Positions 57,419-64,000 of a DNA stretch of 64,000 nt are shown in pieces. Within the stretch, counting starts at the first letter, position 1. Every line of letters begins with the position of its first letter. The notes beneath the pieces were generated by a model, which saw nothing but the letters and a program-made list of their open reading frames with translations, ran no database searches and had not been told where the DNA came from. The stretch is from contig OX638371.1 of the NCBI GenBank assembly GCA_951812925.1, positions 43,498,101 through 43,562,100 on the forward strand, read 5' to 3'. Both the position numbers and the translations under genes were made by a program. The DNA is from Calliopum simillimum. Taxonomy: Eukaryota; Arthropoda; Insecta; Diptera; Lauxaniidae.

Positions 57419-59066
57419 TTGGCTAGACCTAGAAAAAAAAATAAGGAATGATTAAATCATTTAATAACCAAGAAGAATATTTTGTACTCTGCCAAAATTT
57501 GCCCCCTGATACGGGGCACATTTGACAAAATGACTTTTTTTGAAAAAGTTTAAAAAAGACTCTTAATGCCGTTTTTTAAAAAATAATTTTTCTTAGTTTT
57601 AATCCTAAATAACACAGACCCACAAAAAAAAAAAGTATCCTGCGCGAAAGATCAGACCACCTGAACTTTATGTTTTCGGCGTCGCTGAATCCGAATATGG
57701 GGCCAGAATAGCGAAGTTGGTTCGCGTTTTTTTAGAATTCAGCAATACCGGTCTAAAGACTTTTTTAAAAATTCACCAAAATATGTTAAATTTGAAAGGC
57801 TTTCATAATATCAAATAACCCCAGAGGAGTGTTGTTATCGTCATTTAAATTCTCAGAACAGCACCATGATTAAGCTTTAGAGTTTTGCTGACGTTACTGT
57901 GTAAAATTTGTATTTCAAATCAAATTTTTTTTACATATGCTAGGTTCATTCATGATTCAATTATAGGAGGTTATCGCAGCTTGTCAAAATTTTAGAGACA
58001 ACAACAACAAAATAACAACAACCACATATAATATGAGAGCGATTCCTCTGAGCAAAGAGGGACGTTTTATAACTGCGTTTACCTTCTAATTATTGTATCA
58101 TGGGTTCAATCGTTGAAAATTTGTAGAAAAACTTGAAGACTGTCAAGATAAAAATTTTTAGAGAGTAAGAACTGAAATTTCTCTGAGAACACCCTAAAAA
58201 TCAACAAACACAAAATTAAAAAAAAATCAGAACACCTGTTGGCGCACGTTTAATAACTTATTTTGGTGTATTATAAAGTGCTAAAAAAGTCCCTAACATC
58301 CATTTATAACTTCACTAAACTGTTTTTTGTAAACACAAAGCACAGAAATACCTTTTTGTTTTAATTTATTTTTCAAATTTAATTTAAGTTTTTTTTTTCA
58401 AACTGTAGGTAAACCACTTTTTGACAAAAAACTTTTATTTTGACAGTCTTCAAGTTTTGCCCAGAAAAAATATGTCTGGGTAAAAATTAAAATTTTTATT
58501 TGGGGGGAAATGATCAGCTGTTTTTTACTCTTATTTTTTATGACGCTTGTATTAAATTTTTGTTTCAAGGAACACGTTTTGTGGTAAAACTCTATAAATA
58601 TTTTCAACGAATGGACATGTACCTCGCATACAGTTTTGATGAAATTTGGTAGGTATGTGCGTGCATGAGCACCATACACAAGACCAAAAGTGGGGATTAA
58701 AAAGTTAAATTAGTTTTACGCCCACTTTTAAACGATTGATTGATTATAAACCTTAACACTCTAAAATCTCGTGGGTGAAACCAAACAGTGGCATTTCCAC
58801 TTTTTTGACTATTGAACTATTAGGCACAACCGAAATCAATAATTTCTTTGCCCATTTCTTTAACAGTTTTTTGCGATCCAATTTTCAAAGCATTTTCAAC
58901 ACCACATTTACCGTAACAAATTCATTTACTATGACCACCGATACCAACCTTTTGCAAAAATGTCCATGTTTTGTTTTGATCACCTTCATTTTAAAGAAAA
59001 GTTGTCAAAAATATTTATAAAAGTTAGATAAAAATAATTTTACACAAAAAAAAAAAAAAATTTTAG
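57419..59066. other. Intron with one 30-bp inverted repeat
   Basis: aaaacttgaagactgtcaag (58128) faces tgacagtcttcaagtttt (to about 58457). No coding sequence or target duplication was identified. Confidence 0.45.
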
Positions 59067-59255
59067 ATATTGGCGAAGTGGATCCAGTTAGAGATATAAC
59101 CACATTAAATGAAGACCTTGGATCGGAATATATGGATTCTGAGTTTGAAAGCTGCATTCTACCATTAAAACCATTGCCACTGGATAGAAAAATTTCCATT
59201 TCAAGACTGAGCGCATCTAACGATAGTGAGAACGAAGACTATAAAATAAATACAG
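59067..59255 (+). CDS. kug: Fat-like cadherin, exon G (cytoplasmic tail)
   Basis: The acceptor is a poly-A stretch followed by ttttag. The exon enters in phase 1 (A plus AT) and reads IGEVDPVRDITTLNEDLG, then SEYMDSEFESCILPLKPL, then ISISRLSASNDSENEDY, to NT. The composition is acidic and serine-rich, as expected for a signalling tail, and the frame matches exon F. A gt dinucleotide follows acag at 59256 (weak donor gtataa). If that donor is not used, the frame ends ten codons later at a stop at 59276-59278. The terminal exon is therefore unresolved: either this is the last exon of one isoform, or further coding exons lie beyond the window. I found none convincingly in 59256-64000. Confidence 0.78.
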
Positions 59256-59379
59256 GTATAATAAGCAATAGTTTTTAAAAATTTAAATCGAAATTTTATT
59301 AACTTTATTTAAATGCAAACAAGTGCCTTTAATTGTAACACCTAATAACTCATGTAAGTAAGCTATGTTATTTTTGTAC

Positions 59380-60764
59380 TAGGGGTCTGCACAAGACATC
59401 TCGAAATAAAGTGTACTTTTTTTTACACCCACATTTTACACTGAACTGATGCATTTGATACAAAAAATTCAAGATTCAAATCATCGTGTACACTGATTTC
59501 ATTTTGACACTATTTACATTGTCTTGTTTTTTCAGTGTGAAAAATAAACTTGGTTCTAAAAAATACATCAGTGAACTCTATTTTATAAAAACAAATACTT
59601 CAGGTCACTGTAAAACGTGCGAGTAGAAAAACCACAATAAAATTTATGATATGGTTACACTTGCAGAATTGTAGTAGCTTTCATACATTTTTGCGACAGA
59701 GAGAGAGTAAACAAAAAAGAGGCACAAGAAGAGAGCGATAAACTACCCAGCAGCCAAAAGGAATCTATAGGAATCGAACGTGTAATCAATCGCTTGTATG
59801 GAACATTGATTCCAGAATTCATTATTCGTAACACGCTACATGTCCTAGGAAAAGAATGATTCTTTTTAAGTGTTCGGGGAATACATTCTATAATTCATTC
59901 TAAAGCATGAATTATATAATTCATTCTATGTAATATATTATAATACTTATTCCTTCGTAATGCATTAAATAATTTATTCCTAAAGCATAAATTAAAGAAT
60001 TTATTAGTTTTCGATTCAAAATTCATTTATTTATTCACATAAAAAATATAATAATAAAAATATAATTCACTTCTGCACTAACAACAACACTATTAATATT
60101 TTCTTGTAACGGTTCCCTTGCACAATTTCTTTTTTTTTTTTGATAAAATGCGTCGCCAATGCCTTTTAGAATACATTTTATATTTTTTTTCTAATATTTT
60201 ATTACAACACAAAACTGAACACAACAAACAACACGCTACGCGTTACAACACAAAACTGAAATATTTCTGTATAATGTCAAAATAGTAGGCGACATGAAGG
60301 CGGCGTCAGATAATTGTTGCGTAAAGAAAACAATAACACGAACAAAAGAAAATGAAAAAATACATTCCGTCTTCTGCAAATCAATCAATAAGCAAATATT
60401 GGCAAAAGAGATTACCGCGTACATTCTTTGGAATACATTATATTTATAACCAAAAATAACGTATTATATAATATATTCTCCAAGTAATAAATTCCATACT
60501 TGGCTGCTGGGTACTCTTATCACACCATTAGCATTTAGTAGTGTACACTACTACTACAGTATGCAACTAAAATAACTGAAACAAATCAAACAAGACAAAT
60601 TAGCACAGTATTTGTTTATTTTCTTTCAAATTCTAGTTCTGCCAAGACATTTACACACGACACTGAACTAGAGCATTTGATAAATAAAAAACGGGTACAA
60701 AATATAACGTATCTTGAAACGAAATGTCTTAAAACGCAAACAAGACGTCTTGTGCAGACCCCTA
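59380..60764. mobile_element. hAT element, 1.4 kb, non-autonomous
   Basis: The ends taggggtctgcacaagac and gtcttgtgcagaccccta are flanked by a perfect 8-bp duplication, ttttgtac (59372-59379, 60765-60772). It contains short inverted blocks (gcatttgata near both ends) but no transposase. A second element is nested at 59746-60511. Confidence 0.9.
59746..60511. mobile_element. TIR element nested in the hAT element
   Basis: The ends cccagcagccaa and ttggctgctggg are flanked by TA (59744-59745, 60512-60513). Inside, aattcattcta and related strings are repeated several times (about 59875-60010). It is non-coding. Confidence 0.75.
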
Positions 60765-60901
60765 TTTTGTACTCTGCTTAAACTTTTTGGTTTTAGTAAA
60801 ACTATTGGTATTGAAAGAGCACCGCAGTGATATTTATTAAGGCCAACCATATTGATATCCCAATCACATTTCTAAACTTCCCTTTTCGATTGGTGAAAAA
60901 G

Positions 60902-61111
60902 ACAATTGAGGAGTGGCCTTACCAAAGGGCCTAAGTATTATTTGACTGCTATAATTTTTTCAACATAATGACATGAATTTCACACTACCAAGTTAATTTT
61001 TAGTGAAAACAGAAAACAATTTTATTAACTTCTAACGAAATGTCACCCGTTTCATATAATGACACTACAAAATGGTACTTAGGCCCTTTGGTACGGCCAC
61101 TCCTCAATTGT
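60902..61111. repeat. Hairpin with 36-bp arms
   Basis: acaattgaggagtggcctta (60902) and its complement ending tcctcaattgt (61111), continuing through ccaaagggcctaagta, give nearly perfect arms around 138 bases. A diverged half-copy (cagttgaggagtg) lies at about 52885. Confidence 0.75.
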
Positions 61112-61610
61112 AACCCAAATAATTTAAATGTGTCTGCGAGATGTGAGCAAATCTTGAAATATTTTTTTTTTTTTTGCTCATTTAGGTACATATCTTTTGC
61201 TTCTTATTAGAATATATTATATTACACAGAACGAGTAACATATGGGGCATTACACGCGTATCGGCCAGGTAAAAAAGTTGATGTATCCGATTTTAATAAA
61301 ATTTGATTATGTTATACCTAAATATCTCCTCGATCCCGATACAAAATATTTTTACATTATAAAGTCTGGTAAACGAGGTAGTAGAGGGTTTTAACAATTG
61401 GACTAATTGGCAGGTATGCGTTGCTTCGAATTTCATTATCCAGTTTTAAAAAATTAAACAAAATAAATAAAGCGAGAAATAGATAAAAAGTATGCATGCA
61501 TCAAGAATTCTCAAATACTCGTCTAATTATGAGAGCTCCCAGATTTAAAGCTTGCTTCGAGCTTACTTTCTATCAGGGCGCTCTCATAATCAGACATGTA
61601 TTTGACTTCA

Positions 61611-61863
61611 ATTTATCGATGGTATGGTGAATTCAACCGAGGTCGTAGTTCACTCCAAGACGAATTTCGTGAAAGTCGTCCAAAATCAGTTGTTGTTCCG
61701 GAAACCATTGATGCTGTGCGCCAACTGATATTGTGACCTATCGTGAGATTGAAACAACCTTAGGCATTAGTGGGACCAGCATACATTCAATATTGCATGA
61801 ACATTTGGCCGTCAAAAAAATTTGTTCGCGTTGGAAACCACATAATTTATCAATCACTTAAAT
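61611..61863 (+). pseudogene. Second mariner relic (transposase N-terminal half)
   Basis: The plus strand reads IYRWYGEFNRGRSSLQDEFR, then RPKSVVVPETIDAVRQLI and a stop. In another frame it reads YREIETTLGISGTSIHSILH and then VKKICSRW. This is the DNA-binding region of a mariner transposase distinct from the one at 38706. The catalytic domain is absent. Confidence 0.8.
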
Positions 61864-62744
61864 TATCAATGTAAAAATTGATTTTCTTAACTCACTGTAA
61901 ACAAAACAAATAATACTTGTACATCAAAACGTTGTGAGTACGTTTATGCTAAAAAATGTCAAACTTTATAATGGTGTTGCCAGATTTTAGCTATTGATAT
62001 TAGTGTTGCAAGTTCCCGAAATATAAGTCGTGCCCCTCGTACCTTTTATCTGTTTCTCCCTTAAAGCAGTAGAATTTAATAATAAGCGTTAATAATAGCG
62101 TTTTCTTTTCTCAAAAAATTCTGCGTTTTGTCTGCCCTCTTTCTGAATGTCGAATTTTTTCCGTTCGTTCCTAAAAAAAAATTCTGACCTGTAAAACAAA
62201 TCGTTTTCGTTTCTAAAAAATGCTGCATTCAAAAGGCAAAAAATTTAGAAAAACCAATGTAGCGCTTTTAATTCTACTGAAGATCCATTTTGGCTAAAAA
62301 CATGTTTTTTGCTCATAATTTTTTTTTTCTTTATTACAAAATGGGTACCCAAGGTTGCTTTAGAAATAAAGACTATGTTTTTACAAAAACTTTGGCTTAA
62401 CTTATAATTGTTTAACAATTATACATTTTTTTTTTTTTTTTTTTTGTGGTATACATAGATAATGTTTGGTTCCTAAAATCGATTTTATACGTTTTTCAAT
62501 TACGCGGTCGGTTGAGCGATTTTTTATCCAAAAGCAAGGTATCTTACGAAAAAAATTTATTAGGCAAAAAATACTCGTTCAAAGAATACGTGTGAATTTT
62601 TTCAGAAGTTTACAAACTTTTTCTTTTTTAACTAGTTTTTAAAGAATTGTAAAATATTTCCAAAAATTCACAAAATATTTTTTGGCTTATAAACTTTTTT
62701 CATAAGATGCCGTGCTTTTGAGTAAAAAATAATTTCAAATAATA
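61864..62744. other. Intron, no gene seen
   Basis: AT-rich, with a T20 run at about 62427-62447. I see no recognised repeats. Confidence 0.35.
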
Positions 62745-63405
62745 ATTTCAAGTGAATTTTTTTCACCCGAATCGTCTTTATTTATGCATGATAAGTAAAG
62801 TCGCTAAGATCAGTTTTCTGCAAATATCTCGTTAATGCTAACTTTTATAGAAAAATTTCGTACGACTTATACAGGCCTATTCCGTAAACCTCGTGGTTTC
62901 AATTACTTTTCACTTAAGAGGCTTTTTGATGAAAATGGTGAGTCACACAATAAAAAATATAAAAATCTTTTTTGTGGAGAATTACAGGTTTTACAAATAA
63001 TTTATTTGTATTTACAAAAAAGTAACTGTTTCGGAAATGTTCAATAAAATCGAATTTTTCGACTAAAAGGTTACTTTTTCGTTAACGCCAATCAATGTTA
63101 TTTGTGGAACCTGTAATTCCCCATAAAAAATATACTTTTTATCGTATGACTAAGCATTTTCATGAAAAAGCCACCTAAATGCAAAGTAATTGAAACCACA
63201 CGGATTACGGAATAGGCCTGTATAAGTCGTACGAAATTTTTCTGTTAAAGTTAGCATTAGCGAGATATTTGCAAAAAACTGATCTTAGCGACGTTTGAGC
63301 CTTAATAACTTTTTATGCGCACATGACTTTGCAATGGACTTTTCACACTTTACTTATCATGCATAAATAAAGATGATTCGGGTGAAAAAAATTCACATGA
63401 AATTA
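62745..63405. mobile_element. Foldback with ~300-bp arms
   Basis: tttcacccgaatcgtcttta (62760) faces aaagatgattcgggtgaaa (63370). Further in, gtacgacttatacaggccta (62862) faces taggcctgtataagtcgtac (63214), and ggagaattacaggtt faces aacctgtaattcc. The centre lies near 63030. The left arm lacks about 70 bp present on the right. Its outer arm resembles 8700-8800 of the hAT-ended foldback. Confidence 0.8.
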
Positions 63406-63516
63406 TTTCGCAGAAAAAATCTAATTTTCCTGGGCTACAAGCATACATGTGCATTTTTTTCTGAGTTTTTGAAAATGTTTTACTTTATTTGTTTAGTATT
63501 AACCAATTTTTGAATA

Positions 63517-64000
63517 TTACAGTCATTTGGTAGTTTTACCTGGAAAGTTTTGAGGGATTTTTGCAAATGAGTTATTTTATAGATTTCGATGTGCTCTTCA
63601 AAATTTCAACTTTGCTATCTTGTTACATAATTTTGGAGATCACCCAATTTAAAAAGTTGTGAACAGTTAAGATACGCAATGCTGCCTATAAGTTCATATT
63701 ATTTAAAATATCTTACTTTTAAAATTGCGATAACTCTTCAATGAGGAGTTGTACAAACAAAATTAAAATACCGTTTAAAAGATAATTTGATTTTCTATAT
63801 AGCGTACTAATTATTTTTTTCAAGCGACTCATGGCTTTAAAGATATTCTTGTAAAACCGTTAAGGCTTCGAAAATACTGGTTTTGAAGGATATTTCCGAA
63901 ACGAAGAGTCATATGATAAAAAGTAAAAGCACCAATTTTGTAAAGAATCACAAGATCTACAAAAAGTAAACAATGTGTATACACATAGAAGTAACCGTTT
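63517..64000. mobile_element. Foldback family E, copy 3 (runs off the window)
   Basis: It starts ttacagtcatttggtagttt after TA and continues cctggaaagttttgagggat and agatttcgatgtgctctt, as in 20539-21937. Internal sequence diverges after about 63625. Confidence 0.75.

Overview
The window is a stretch of higher-dipteran (schizophoran fly) nuclear DNA. It is AT-rich, contains one 200-base assembly gap, and lies almost entirely inside one very large plus-strand gene. Seven exons, joined by consistent splice phases, encode the C-terminal part of a giant Fat-like cadherin, most probably the orthologue of Drosophila kugelei (kug/fat2). The exons are 10231-10414, 14073-14513, 22102-22502, 40627-40935, 46388-51701, 53978-54277 and 59067-59255. 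Together they give about 2,379 codons: 14 cadherin repeats, a juxtamembrane region, EGF-EGF-LamG-EGFx4, one transmembrane helix and most of a cytoplasmic tail. The gene runs off both ends: the start codon and earlier cadherin repeats lie upstream, and the final exon(s) probably lie downstream.

The other ~57 kb is intron filled with nested transposable elements. Left to right: a dead non-LTR element (1945-4215); a TA-flanked foldback (5167-6405); a 3.3-kb hAT-ended foldback (6872-10185) ending 45 bp before an exon; a second hAT-like foldback (11037-12525); a PIF/Harbinger relic (13097-14010); foldbacks at 15456-16460 and 20539-21937; a TIR element carrying three tRNA-like modules (17428-18726); a hAT MITE (24025-24474); an inverted-repeat element around the gap (24666-26250); a 128-bp tandem array (26915-27790); a 2-kb foldback (28976-37980) split by a young gypsy-type errantivirus (30761-37695), which is itself split by a 416-bp MITE; a mariner (38580-39810) between two tRNA-like modules; a foldback nest filling the next intron (40968-46250), with a pogo-like relic inside; a Transib-type element with RSS-like ends (55739-57413); a hAT element with another element nested in it (59380-60764); a second mariner relic; and two more foldbacks at the right edge.

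The cadherin gene is the only host gene I can support. The main pattern beyond it is the density of long inverted repeats. Elements with different terminal repeats and target-site duplications share internal arm sequence, several elements carry tRNA-like (Pol III A/B box) modules, and inverted copies flank exons. All identities come from reading the sequence; no alignments or database searches were run.
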